A stretch of DNA of 64,000 bases, from the NCBI RefSeq assembly GCF_015557635.1, contig NZ_JADNOP010000008.1:1-64000 (forward strand). The letters are read 5' to 3'. A program made the translations under genes and the position numbers. The notes under the pieces were generated by a model, which made no database searches, was not told where the DNA came from, and saw only the letters and a list, made by a program, of their open reading frames with translations. The DNA comes from Fusicatenibacter saccharivorans (GTDB lineage: Bacteria > Bacillota > Clostridia > Lachnospirales > Lachnospiraceae). Shown in pieces: positions 17,665-26,133 of the stretch (positions are counted from its first letter, which is position 1; each line of letters starts with the position of its first letter).

Positions 17665-20600
17665 ATGATTGTTCCAAAATATTTCGAAGATTTCGATCAC
17701 CTGCATGTGAATACCATGCCGAACCGTGCCTACTACATTCCGGCATCCCGCCGCATGGAGGATCTGGTGGAGAACCGGGAGGCGTCGGACCGCTTTTTCC
17801 TGCTTTCCGGCGACTGGAAATTCCGCTATTTTACCAGTGTTTACGATGTAAAAGAGGAGTTTTTCACAGAAGGATACGACACTTCTGCATTCGAGACGAT
17901 TCCGGTGCCGTCCGTCTGGCAGAATTATGGCCATGACCACCATCAGTATACGAACGTCCGCTACCCGTTCCCGGTGGATCCGCCGTATGTGCCGTATGAG
18001 AACCCGTGCGGTGCGTACGCGAGAACGTTCGAGTGGAAAAAACAGGAGGAAGCACCGAGGGCATTCCTGAATTTTGAGGGCGTGGATTCCTGTTTCTACG
18101 TGTGGATGAACGGCAGCTTCGTCGGCTACAGCCAGGTGTCTCATTCTACGAGTGAATTTGATGTAACAGACTTCTTAAAAGATGGCACCAACACCATCGC
18201 CGTACTGGTGCTGAAATGGTGCGATGGAAGCTATCTCGAGGATCAGGACAAATTCCGCATGAGCGGCATTTTCCGCGATGTCTATCTGCTTGCAAGACCA
18301 GAAAAAGGCATCCGCGATTACTTTGTAAAGGCAGCGCCGGACGCATCGTACCAGAATGGAGAAGTTTCGATTGCGATTACCTGGAATGACGGGGAACCGC
18401 AGGAAGGAACGGCAAAGCTGTTTGATACAGAAAATCATCTTGTGGCAGAGGCAGCGTTTGGCGGCGATACGGTTCAGATGCATGTAAAAGATGCACATCT
18501 GTGGAATGCCGAGGAGCCGTATCTGTATACGCTGGTGCTGGAGACGGCGGGTGAGGTGATCACTGATCATGTCGGCATCCGTGAGATCCACGCGAAGGAC
18601 GGTGTTCTGTACCTGAACGGCGTGAAGATCAAATTCCACGGAACAAACCGCCACGACAGCGATCCGGTGACGGGATTTGCAATCAGCCTTGCACAGATCA
18701 AAAAAGATCTGAAGGTAATGAAAGAGCACAACATCAATGCGATCCGGACCAGCCATTACCCGAATGCGCCGTACTGTTATCAGCTTTATGACCGTCTCGG
18801 TTTTTATGTCATCGATGAGGCGGACAATGAGAGCCACGGCACAGAGGCAATTTATGCGAATTACACGAGCTGGGAAGAGTATGCGAAGAACTGGAATAAA
18901 CTAATTGCGAACAATCCGGTATTTACCGAGGCAACCGTAGACCGCACACAGCGTTGCGTAGAGCGCGATAAAAACCGCCCGAGCGTTGTCATCTGGTCGA
19001 TGGGAAATGAGTGCGCATACGGCTGTACCTTCGAGGCGGCCTTAAAGTGGACGAAGGAATTTGATCCGACGCGTCTGACGCACTATGAGTCGGCACGGTA
19101 TGTGGATGATCCGAAGAAATACGATTACAGCAACCTCGACCTCTACAGCCGCATGTATCCATCACTCGAGGAGATCAAAAAAGAGCTGGTGGAGTACGGG
19201 GATAAGCCGTATATCATGTGCGAATACTGCCATGCAATGGGCAACGGCCCGGGAGATCTTGAAGACTACTTTGAACTGATCCACAGCGAGGAGAAGATGT
19301 GCGGCGGCTTTATCTGGGAGTGGTGCGACCACGCAATTGATATGGGAAAAACGATCGAGGGAAAGAAGATGTACGCGTACGGCGGCGACCACAACGAGTA
19401 TCCGCACGACGGCAACTTCTGCATGGACGGACTTGTTTATCCGGACCGCACACCGCATACGGGACTGATGGAATTTAAAAACGTGTATCGTCCGGTGCGC
19501 GTGACGGGATATGATGCCGAAAAGGGTACACTGACCATCAAAAACTATATGAATTTTGTGAATCTGAAAGATTACGCTGTGCTTGGCTATGAGGTGCTTG
19601 TGGACGGCGAAGTGACGGAGAGCGGCAAGATTACAGATGAAGCACTGCTGGAGCTTGCGGCAGGCTGTGAGAAGACGATTCCGCTTGCCATTTCCGTGCC
19701 GGAGCAGGGAAAATGTGCGCTGAAGGTTACCTGGTATCAGAAACAGGCCACTGAGGTGCTGCCGGAGCAGTTCGAACTGGGATTTGAAGAAGTTCTGGTG
19801 AAAACGAAAGACAATCAGAACCAGAAGGCAAAAGAGATGATGAAGCGCCCGGAGGGAACGGCTTCGTTTGGATGGAAAGAGGACGATCATTATCTGACGG
19901 TATCGACGGAACAGTTCAGCTATACCTATAATAAGTTCACCGGCCTGTTCGAGAAAATGTGCTATGCCAACCAGAATCTGCTCGACCGTCCGATGGAGCT
20001 GAACATCTGGCGTGCGCCGACAGACAATGACCGCAATATCAAGAATACCTGGATGCGTGCTCAGTATGACCGCACCGTGACGCGGGCGTATGAGACAACG
20101 GCAAAAGAAGAAAACGGCTGCGTGGAGATCGAGACAAGCTATTCGATTTCGTCTCCGGCTCTGCAGCGGATCCTTGCAGGTGTGATCAAATGGACAATTT
20201 ACAGCGACGGAACGACCGATGTCCATGTAGAAGCAAAGAAAGACCCGGTATTCCCGGTTCTGCCGCGTTTTGGCCTGCGCCTGTTCCTGCCGGAATCGTT
20301 TGCAAAACTGACCTACTGCGGCCTCGGCCCGGTGGAGAGCTACGTGGATAAGCACCAGGCAAGCTATCACGGCGTTTTCCACAGCACACCGGCAGAACAG
20401 CAGGAGGACTATATCCGCCCGCAGGAGAACGGCAGCCACTACGACTGCGATTATGCAAGTCTTGCCAGTGATCGTGCGGTATTGACGGCAGTGGGCGAGA
20501 AAACCTTCTCATTCCAGGCATCTATTTACACGCAGGAGGAGCTGACCGCGAAAGCCCACAACTATGAGCTTCGGCCGTGCGGAAGTACTGTTTTCTGCAT

Positions 20601-20718
20601 CGACTACCGCCAGGCCGGGATCGGATCGGCAAGCTGCGGACCGATGCTGCTGGAAAAATATCAGCTGAAAGAAACCGAAATCAGCTTCGATGTGCGGCTG
20701 AAACCGAAACTGCTGTAA
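17665..20718 (+). CDS. lacZ: Beta-galactosidase, GH2
   Basis: A 1017-residue GH2 enzyme with the five-domain LacZ arrangement: jelly roll (about 45-200), immunoglobulin-like domain, TIM barrel (about 310-600), and a C-terminal beta-gal small chain (about 740-1010). The acid/base is E449 in WSMGNECAYG and the nucleophile is E520 in IMCEYCHAMGNGPG. FHGTNRHDSDPVTG is the usual entry to the barrel. It hydrolyses terminal beta-galactosides. No signal peptide is seen. An AAGGAGG site precedes the ATG. It follows the two GH3 genes by 94 bases containing a hairpin, so it may share their transcript or be partly independent. Confidence 0.95.
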   Translation: MIVPKYFEDFDHLHVNTMPNRAYYIPASRRMEDLVENREASDRFFLLSGDWKFRYFTSVYDVKEEFFTEGYDTSAFETIPVPSVWQNYGHDHHQYTNVRYPFPVDPPYVPYENPCGAYARTFEWKKQEEAPRAFLNFEGVDSCFYVWMNGSFVGYSQVSHSTSEFDVTDFLKDGTNTIAVLVLKWCDGSYLEDQDKFRMSGIFRDVYLLARPEKGIRDYFVKAAPDASYQNGEVSIAITWNDGEPQEGTAKLFDTENHLVAEAAFGGDTVQMHVKDAHLWNAEEPYLYTLVLETAGEVITDHVGIREIHAKDGVLYLNGVKIKFHGTNRHDSDPVTGFAISLAQIKKDLKVMKEHNINAIRTSHYPNAPYCYQLYDRLGFYVIDEADNESHGTEAIYANYTSWEEYAKNWNKLIANNPVFTEATVDRTQRCVERDKNRPSVVIWSMGNECAYGCTFEAALKWTKEFDPTRLTHYESARYVDDPKKYDYSNLDLYSRMYPSLEEIKKELVEYGDKPYIMCEYCHAMGNGPGDLEDYFELIHSEEKMCGGFIWEWCDHAIDMGKTIEGKKMYAYGGDHNEYPHDGNFCMDGLVYPDRTPHTGLMEFKNVYRPVRVTGYDAEKGTLTIKNYMNFVNLKDYAVLGYEVLVDGEVTESGKITDEALLELAAGCEKTIPLAISVPEQGKCALKVTWYQKQATEVLPEQFELGFEEVLVKTKDNQNQKAKEMMKRPEGTASFGWKEDDHYLTVSTEQFSYTYNKFTGLFEKMCYANQNLLDRPMELNIWRAPTDNDRNIKNTWMRAQYDRTVTRAYETTAKEENGCVEIETSYSISSPALQRILAGVIKWTIYSDGTTDVHVEAKKDPVFPVLPRFGLRLFLPESFAKLTYCGLGPVESYVDKHQASYHGVFHSTPAEQQEDYIRPQENGSHYDCDYASLASDRAVLTAVGEKTFSFQASIYTQEELTAKAHNYELRPCGSTVFCIDYRQAGIGSASCGPMLLEKYQLKETEISFDVRLKPKLL

Positions 20719-20743
20719 AGTGTAGAATTTGAAAAATAAGAAA

Positions 20744-20788
20744 AGCGCTGTGCCCTCTCTCTGAAAGGTGAGGGAACGGCGCCTTTTT
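20744..20788 (+). terminator. Terminator of the glycosidase run
   Basis: GCGCTGT pairs with ACGGCGC and inner CCCTC with GAGGG, followed by CTTTTTAT. Confidence 0.85.
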
Positions 20789-20821
20789 ATATGATGTACA
20801 AAAAAAGTCTTGATAAACCTA

Positions 20822-20869
20822 TTGAATTACTATGAATATAGGATTATAATGGACGAAATTATAATTCAA
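20822..20869 (+). promoter_or_regulatory. Promoter with flanking inverted repeat, HD-domain gene
   Basis: TTGAAT (20822-20827) and TATAAT (20845-20850) with a 17-base spacer form a strong sigma-A type promoter. TTGAATTA (20822-20829) is repeated inverted as TAATTCAA (20862-20869), so the two halves flank the core promoter and could be a repressor site. Confidence 0.7.
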
Positions 20870-20919
20870 ATCTAATCCAGGTGATTCTGGAAAGAGAAAA
20901 GGGAAGGAGAAAATCAAGC

Positions 20920-21528
20920 ATGAGTGAAATTACAAGAGATGAGGCATTTACTTTATTAAAAAAATACAACAAAGATCCCTTCCATATTCAGCATGCGCTT
21001 ACCGTAGAGGCCGTGATGAAATGGTATGCAAGAGAGCTTGGCTATGGGGCAGAAGAGGAGCACTGGGGTATTGTCGGACTGCTGCATGACATTGATTTTG
21101 AGCTGTATCCGGCAGAGCACTGCCTGAAAGCACCGGAGCTTCTGCGGGAAGGCGGCGTGTCGGAAGATATCATTCATGGTGTCGTTTCCCATGGCTGCGG
21201 CATTACCATTGAGTGCGGCGTCACACTGGATGTGGAGCCGGTGCATGAGATGGAAAAAGTTCTGTTTGCAGCAGATGAGCTGACGGGACTGATCTGGGCA
21301 GCTGCGCTGATGCGGCCTTCGAAGAGCACAAAAGACATGGAACTGAAATCCTTAAAGAAGAAATATAAGAGCAAAGGCTTTGCAGCAGGATGTTCGAGAG
21401 AGGTCATTGAGAGGGGCGCCGATCAGCTTGGCTGGCCGCTGGAAAAATTACTGACTATGACCCTGCAGGCAATGGCCGACAGCGAGGATGAGATCAACCG
21501 GGAAGTGGAAGCGGAACAGAACGCATAA
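20920..21528 (+). CDS. HD-domain phosphohydrolase
   Basis: A 202-residue HD superfamily protein. The metal-binding set H25, H56-D57 (in GLLHDIDFE) and D119 (in FAADELTG) is present, as expected for a metal-dependent phosphohydrolase. Such stand-alone HD proteins act on nucleotides or related phosphates, but the substrate cannot be told from sequence. The start is the ATG at 20920 after GGAAGGAG; a longer frame from 20881 lacks a site. Strong promoter upstream and terminator downstream make it a single-gene unit. Confidence 0.85.
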   Translation: MSEITRDEAFTLLKKYNKDPFHIQHALTVEAVMKWYARELGYGAEEEHWGIVGLLHDIDFELYPAEHCLKAPELLREGGVSEDIIHGVVSHGCGITIECGVTLDVEPVHEMEKVLFAADELTGLIWAAALMRPSKSTKDMELKSLKKKYKSKGFAAGCSREVIERGADQLGWPLEKLLTMTLQAMADSEDEINREVEAEQNA

Positions 21529-21577
21529 AAACAGTCTGAGTTTTGGTGTAAAAACGGGAACTCAGGCTGTTTTTTTG
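21527..21577 (+). terminator. Terminator after the HD-domain gene
   Basis: AAAAACAGTCTGAGTT pairs with AACTCAGGCTGTTTTT and ends in a T run. Confidence 0.88.
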
Positions 21578-21750
21578 CATGGCGCATCTTTTCCCAGGCA
21601 TTACCATTTCTTTTTTTGTTAGATCGCAAGAAGAAAATACGGAATCCGCACAGGGCAGGAAGAGGCGTTTTTTCAACATTGGAGGAAGTGACGGACAGGG
21701 AATTTTGTGATATAGTAAAACAAAATCTGAGTGAAAAGGTGAAATACAAA

Positions 21751-22083
21751 ATGATCAGTGAAAAAATTTTTGAATTAATTCTTCGAAACGGGGTGACCCA
21801 GAAAGAATTCTCTGAAGAAACCGGAATTTCACAGAGCACCATCAGCGACTGGAAAAGAAAGGGGACGAATCCGTCGGCGGATAAGATACTGAAAATCTGC
21901 GAAGTGCTGAAGGTTACGCCGTATGAGCTTTTAGGAGAAAATGAGATCGAACGGAAAGCAGTGGATCTCGAAATGTGCGCGGCAAACACAGAGGAGAAAA
22001 TGATTCTGGAAGGCTTTCGTAATTTGCCCGACAGAAAAAAGGAACGAATTCTGGGATATCTGGCGGCATTGCAGGAGGAATAA
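21751..22083 (+). CDS. XRE-family transcriptional regulator
   Basis: A 110-residue helix-turn-helix protein. TQKEFSEETGISQSTISDWKRKG (about residues 15-37) is the HTH, followed by PSADKILKICEVLKVTPYELL typical of Cro/C1-type regulators. The C-terminal tail is helical. I start at the ATG at 21751 after AAAGGTG; a frame from 21616 runs through the promoter region, where TATAGT at 21712-21717 is a likely -10. It stands alone; target unknown. Confidence 0.85.
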   Translation: MISEKIFELILRNGVTQKEFSEETGISQSTISDWKRKGTNPSADKILKICEVLKVTPYELLGENEIERKAVDLEMCAANTEEKMILEGFRNLPDRKKERILGYLAALQEE

Positions 22084-22224
22084 AAGGATGCAGAAACCAT
22101 CTGTGCATATCCTGGCCTCTCAGATGAGGAAAATATTTCAAAAATCTGAGATTTTCTATCGCGAATCTCTCTTAGGAGTGATAAAATAAACCATAATACG
22201 TTCGGCAGAAAGAGGGAATCGAGT

Positions 22225-22409
22225 ATGAAATATGCCTACAAAAACGGAAAAATTTTAAACGGAACGAAAGAGATGCAGGTCCAGACCGGTCTTACGATCC
22301 TGACGGAGGGAGAAAACATCACGGCGATTGTCCCGGAAGAATCGACCATCCGCAGGTAAAACGTAATCCGGTCGTGACGGCGGAGCTGGATAAATTTCTG
22401 GTGGATTAA
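22225..22409 (+). pseudogene. Amidohydrolase remnant: gene ends joined by an internal deletion
   Basis: The ATG at 22225, with an AGAGGGA ribosome site, opens MKYAYKNGKILNGTKEMQ and continues to PEESTIRR before TAA at 22357. This is the N-terminal strand region of an imidazolonepropionase-like amidohydrolase. In another frame the same stretch then reads HPQVKRNPVVTAELDKFLVD-stop (22347-22409), which resembles the C-terminus of the same family. About a kilobase in between, with all metal ligands, is gone, and the frame is shifted at the join. No functional product is expected. Confidence 0.65.
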
Positions 22410-22416
22410 AAACAGG

Positions 22417-22884
22417 ATGGAGAAGACAAACAAGATGGAAGAAACGAAAGAAACACAGGAAAGCTTACAGCGAAAAAGAGAACAGGCCCTGCAGCGGCTC
22501 CGCAAGGAGCGGACAGAAGAAGCTCTGTGGGACTGTGTTACTGCGTATCAGGATTTTGAGTTCCATACGTACTCCGGCCTGCCGTATTCCTACTATATGA
22601 AATACGGCAGAAGCGGCATCTATACAAAAGAGCTCTGGATCAACCGCAGAGAAAAAAGCAAAAGTCTTGTCTGGAGCTCCGTCCGGAGTGCATATCAGAA
22701 AGTGCTGGAATTACAGCAGGAGAGCGAAAGACCGGTTGTCGAGCGCCCGAAAGCGCTGGGCGATATTCGTGGAATCACGTATATTTACGGCATCTTTTAC
22801 GAGTTTGCCCTGCTGGAAATGCCGGAAAAAGCAAAAGAAAAAATTGCTCTGCAGACAGCAGGACAAAAATCGCCGGAAAAATAA
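22417..22884 (+). CDS. Hypothetical protein
   Basis: 155 residues, not recognised. It begins with a charged coiled-coil-like stretch (about 1-45) and has a compact aromatic-rich core with FEFHTYSGLPYSYYMKYG and DIRGITYIYGIFYEFALLE. No signal peptide, membrane segment or catalytic motif is visible. The ATG at 22435 is an equally possible start because GGATGGAG lies before it. It follows the amidohydrolase remnant by 8 bases, so it was probably the next gene of that operon. Confidence 0.6.
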   Translation: MEKTNKMEETKETQESLQRKREQALQRLRKERTEEALWDCVTAYQDFEFHTYSGLPYSYYMKYGRSGIYTKELWINRREKSKSLVWSSVRSAYQKVLELQQESERPVVERPKALGDIRGITYIYGIFYEFALLEMPEKAKEKIALQTAGQKSPEK

Positions 22885-22904
22885 ATTTTCCGCCCATGTA
22901 GGTC

Positions 22905-22932
22905 TTGACAACCACGCATTGGGTGATATAAT
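22905..22932 (+). promoter_or_regulatory. Promoter of the thrS T-box transcript
   Basis: TTGACA (22905-22910) and TATAAT (22927-22932) with 16 bases between, both perfect consensus. Confidence 0.88.
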
Positions 22933-22938
22933 CTAAAA

Positions 22939-23212
22939 CTATCGGGAGCCAAAAAGCACCGAACACAAAAAACAAAGCGTAGAAGAGACGAGTAAATCAC
23001 AGCGAATGTGACAGAGAGAAACCCCGTTTTGTGGTGCAAGGGTTTTAACAGGAACGTGATCGAAGACCAGCTCTGAGCGGCCCCAATCCGGCCCGGTGAT
23101 TCCGTTATCGTCAAATGAAGTGGTTTGAAAAAACAAAATGGGTGGAACCGCGGTGAATGAAAATACATCGTCCCTTTTGACAGCATAAGCGTGTCAGAAG
23201 GGACTTTTTTGT
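22939..23212 (+). promoter_or_regulatory. T-box riboswitch (threonine) upstream of thrS
   Basis: The T-box bulge core GGGTGGAACCGCG lies at 23140-23152. Stem I carries AGTA and the specifier region CGAAGACCAG, whose likely specifier codon is ACC (23066-23068), a threonine codon followed by A. The terminator is GTCCCTTTTGACA (23170-23182) pairing with TGTCAGAAGGGAC (23192-23204) and a T run. Uncharged tRNA-Thr would pair with specifier and bulge and favour read-through into thrS. Confidence 0.93.
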
Positions 23213-23279
23213 TGCTGTAAAAAGTATAAAAATTCTGAAACACGCTTGCGAAAAATATACAAAGAAAGAGGTAAAGCAA

Positions 23280-25217
23280 ATGATCATCACACTGAAAGAT
23301 GGAAGTACCAAAGAGTACTCCGAACCAAAATCCATCATTGAGATCGCAGCAGACATCAGCGAAGGCCTTGCAAGAATGGCCTGTGCAGGTGAAGTAAACG
23401 GTGAAGTAGAAGATCTTCGTACCGTCATCGACAAGGACTGCAATCTTTCCATTCTGACCTTCAACGATGAAGGCGGAAAAGCAGCATTCCGTCACACCAC
23501 ATCCCATATTATGGCACAGGCAATCAAGAGACTGTACCCGGAGACCAAGCTTGCAATCGGACCGTCCATCGCAGACGGATTCTACTACGATGTAGACAGA
23601 GAAACTCCACTCACCAGCGAAGACCTTGAAAAAATCGAAGCAGAAATGAAGAAAATTGTAAAAGAGGATCTGAAACTGGAGCGTTTTGAGCTGCCGAGAG
23701 CAGAAGCCATCGCCTTCATGAAAGAAAAAGAAGAGCCATATAAAGTAGAACTGATCGAAGATCTGCCGGAAGATGCAGTCATCAGCTTCTATCGTCAGGG
23801 TGAATTTACGGACCTGTGCGCAGGCCCTCATCTGATGAGCACAAAGCCGGTCAAAGCCTTCAAACTGACCAGCCTTGCAGGTGCATACTGGAGAGGCAGC
23901 GAGAAAAACAAGATGCTGCAGAGAATCTACGGAACTGCATTCACAAAGAAAGCAGAGCTCGAAGAGTACCTCCACATGATCGAGGAAGCAAAGAAACGTG
24001 ACCACAGAAAACTCGGAAAAGAGCTCGGCCTGTTTATGATGAGTGAGGACGGCCCGGGATTCCCGTTCTTCCTTCCAAAAGGAATGGATCTGAAAAATGC
24101 ACTGATGGATTACTGGCGTGAAATCCACAGAAAAGCAGGATACGTAGAAATCTCTACACCGATCATCCTGAACCGTCGCCTGTGGGAGACCTCCGGTCAC
24201 TGGGATCACTACAAAGAAAACATGTATACCACCGTCATCGACGATGAAGATTATGCAATCAAACCGATGAACTGCCCGGGCGGCGTTCTCGTTTACAAAT
24301 CCGAGCCTCGTTCCTACCGTGATTTGCCGCTGCGTCTGGCAGAGGTTGGCCTGGTACATCGTCATGAGAAATCCGGCCAGCTGCACGGCCTGATGCGTGT
24401 ACGCTGCTTCAACCAGGACGATGCCCATATCTTCATGACACCGGAGCAGATCAAAGATGAAATCAAAGGCGTTGCAAACCTGATTGACCAGGTTTACAAA
24501 CTGTTCGGATTCAAATATCACGTAGAGCTGTCCACCCGTCCGGAAGACAGCATGGGAAGCGATGAGGACTGGGAGGTAGCAACCGAAGGTCTCCGCGGCG
24601 CACTTGATGACCTTGGCCTTGACTATGTAGTCAACGAAGGCGACGGCGCATTCTATGGCCCGAAGATCGACTTCCATCTGGAAGACTCCATCGGAAGAAC
24701 GTGGCAGTGCGGTACCATCCAGCTTGACTTCCAGCTGCCGCAGAGATTCGAACTGGAATACACAGGAGCAGACGGCGAGAAACATCGTCCGATTATGATC
24801 CACCGTGTTGTTTACGGTTCTGTTGAGCGTTTCATCGGTATCCTGATCGAGCACTTTGCAGGCGCATTCCCAACCTGGCTTGCACCGGTACAGGTAAAGG
24901 TTCTGCCAATCTCCGACAAATACGCAGATTACGGCAAAAAGGTTCTGGACGCCCTTCATGAGGCAGGCATCCGCGCAGAGATGGATACCCGTTCCGAGAA
25001 GATCGGATATAAGATCCGTGAGGCACAGGGACAGAAGATTCCATACATGCTGATCGCCGGAGCAAAAGAGGAAGAGGCAGGTCTTGTATCTGTCAGAAGC
25101 CGTTTTGCAGGTGATGAAGGCCAGAGAAGCCTGGAGCAGTTTATCGCAGATATCAAAGAAGAAATCGCAAGCCGCGTTAACCGCCCGGTTACTGTTGAAA
25201 CAAAAGAAAATAAATAA
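23280..25217 (+). CDS. thrS: Threonyl-tRNA synthetase
   Basis: A 645-residue class II synthetase joining threonine to tRNA-Thr. The domain order is TGS (1-60), N2/SAD editing domain (about 65-220, with HTTSHIMAQAI and the CAGPH motif), catalytic core (about 245-535) and anticodon domain (about 540-640). The zinc ligands that select threonine are C332 (MNCPGG), H383 (QDDAHIF) and H508 (MIHR). The start at 23280 follows AAAGAGGTAAAG. Regulated by the T-box just upstream. Complete length. Confidence 0.97.
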   Translation: MIITLKDGSTKEYSEPKSIIEIAADISEGLARMACAGEVNGEVEDLRTVIDKDCNLSILTFNDEGGKAAFRHTTSHIMAQAIKRLYPETKLAIGPSIADGFYYDVDRETPLTSEDLEKIEAEMKKIVKEDLKLERFELPRAEAIAFMKEKEEPYKVELIEDLPEDAVISFYRQGEFTDLCAGPHLMSTKPVKAFKLTSLAGAYWRGSEKNKMLQRIYGTAFTKKAELEEYLHMIEEAKKRDHRKLGKELGLFMMSEDGPGFPFFLPKGMDLKNALMDYWREIHRKAGYVEISTPIILNRRLWETSGHWDHYKENMYTTVIDDEDYAIKPMNCPGGVLVYKSEPRSYRDLPLRLAEVGLVHRHEKSGQLHGLMRVRCFNQDDAHIFMTPEQIKDEIKGVANLIDQVYKLFGFKYHVELSTRPEDSMGSDEDWEVATEGLRGALDDLGLDYVVNEGDGAFYGPKIDFHLEDSIGRTWQCGTIQLDFQLPQRFELEYTGADGEKHRPIMIHRVVYGSVERFIGILIEHFAGAFPTWLAPVQVKVLPISDKYADYGKKVLDALHEAGIRAEMDTRSEKIGYKIREAQGQKIPYMLIAGAKEEEAGLVSVRSRFAGDEGQRSLEQFIADIKEEIASRVNRPVTVETKENK

Positions 25218-25430
25218 GGTAGGTGTCAAAAAAATTGACACCTATGATACCAGATTGCTCCGTACTTCGTACTCCCGCAATCTTCAAAACATTCGTACTC
25301 CGCTCATTTTTCTTCGAAAAATGGCTACTTACTTATGTTTTGGCGTGTCCAAAATTTAAAAATCCTCGTGCAAGCTTTGCTTGCGTCGGATTTCCAAACT
25401 TTGGACACTGGTATTATCAAATAAATAAGG
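25208..25430 (+). repeat. Palindromic insertion element flanked by 12-bp direct repeats
   Basis: AAATAAATAAGG occurs at 25208-25219, overlapping the thrS stop, and again at 25419-25430. Between them lie 199 bases built almost entirely of nested hairpins: TAGGTGTCAA (25220-25229) with TTGACACCTA (25235-25244); AGATTGC with GCAATCT (about 25252-25282); CATTTTTC with GAAAAATG (about 25306-25323); and GTGTCCAAA with TTTGGACAC (about 25345-25408). GATACCAG (25246-25253) is mirrored by CTGGTATTATC at the right end. No protein is encoded. The flanking repeats look like a target-site duplication. Confidence 0.65.
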
Positions 25431-25436
25431 CATAAA

Positions 25437-25507
25437 AAATTACCTCTTGGAAATAATGGTTTCTATGCGGGCGAAACCGCAGAAAACTAAATTTCAGGAG
25501 GTAATTT
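25437..25507 (+). promoter_or_regulatory. Leader hairpin covering the ribosome site of the DUF1540 gene
   Basis: AAATTACCTC (25437-25446) is perfectly complementary to GAGGTAATTT (25498-25507), which contains the AGGAGG ribosome site at 25496-25501. An inner stem TGCGG (25466-25470) with CCGCA (25477-25481) lies in the loop. Folded, this would hide the start of the DUF1540 gene. Confidence 0.6.
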
Positions 25508-25510
25508 ATT

Positions 25511-25834
25511 ATGCCAGCATTAAGTTGTTCCGCTATGACCTGTGTTTACAACCAGAACGAGCTCTGTTCCAAAGGAGATATCCGCGTAGGCGGAAGCGGA
25601 GCCAAAAGCTCCACGGAAACGTGCTGCGAGAGCTTCAAGGAGCGCGGTGAGGGCACGATGTCCAACTCCACCGGCTGCGGCTGTACGAAAATCGGTGTCG
25701 ACTGCAAGGCGCAGAACTGTACCTTTAACGACAACTGTAAATGCGAAGCCGGAGATATCCATATCGCCGGAGACAGCGCATGCAGCTGCCAGGAAACCGA
25801 GTGCAGCTCCTTCCGCTGTGGCTGCGGGAAATAA
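25511..25834 (+). CDS. DUF1540 domain protein, cysteine-rich, two repeats
   Basis: A 107-residue protein with two DUF1540 units: residues about 4-43 (LSCSAMTCVYNQNELC...CCESF) and about 65-105 (VDCKAQNCTFNDNCKC...CSSFRCGCG). Sixteen or so cysteines suggest metal binding. Such proteins are common in Clostridia, and their role is not established. No signal peptide. The perfect AGGAGG 9 bases upstream lies in a hairpin. It sits between the thrS unit and the infC promoter. Confidence 0.85.
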   Translation: MPALSCSAMTCVYNQNELCSKGDIRVGGSGAKSSTETCCESFKERGEGTMSNSTGCGCTKIGVDCKAQNCTFNDNCKCEAGDIHIAGDSACSCQETECSSFRCGCGK

Positions 25835-25859
25835 ATACGAAAAAATACGAAAATCAGTA

Positions 25860-25888
25860 TTGACAACAGGATGGGAGAGTGCTATACT
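25860..25888 (+). promoter_or_regulatory. Promoter of infC-rpmI-rplT
   Basis: TTGACA (25860-25865) and TATACT (25883-25888) with a 17-base spacer. Confidence 0.88.
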
Positions 25889-25894
25889 GCAATA

Positions 25895-26080
25895 GTCTGA
25901 GAAAAAGAAAGTAGAGTATCCACTCTCACCCTAGCGCAAACACGCGACTACGGTCCAATATTGATCTTAAGTTCTCTTTGTGTAGAGATTTATGTACAAT
26001 GTTAAGTGGATAGTCTGTCTATCCACTTTTCTTGCGTTACATATCAAAATTGGTCCGGTGAGCCAATTTTGATTTATGTT
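25895..26080 (+). promoter_or_regulatory. Autoregulatory leader of infC-rpmI-rplT (L20-leader-like attenuator)
   Basis: About 240 bases separate the promoter from infC. AAGTGGATAG (26004-26013) and CTATCCACTT (26019-26028) form a terminator followed by TTCTTG. An upstream copy, TATCCACT (25917-25924), can pair with the terminator's left arm instead, giving an antiterminator. A second long stem (CAAAATTGG with CCAATTTTG, about 26045-26071) follows. In Firmicutes this operon is repressed by ribosomal protein L20 acting on such a leader; assignment here is by position and folding. Confidence 0.7.
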
Positions 26081-26133
26081 AAGCCGCGAAAGTGCGGGAA
26101 CACAGTCTTTTATAATGATGGAGGTGCACTACA

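Noticed and set aside
22797-25241. Very long minus-strand open frame over thrS
   Set aside because: It covers the T-box and thrS in antisense; codon-biased genes often leave such frames open. The protein has no recognisable domain.
25208-25430. CRISPR array or tRNA-like repeat after thrS
   Set aside because: Hairpins differ from each other and there is no regular repeat-spacer pattern.
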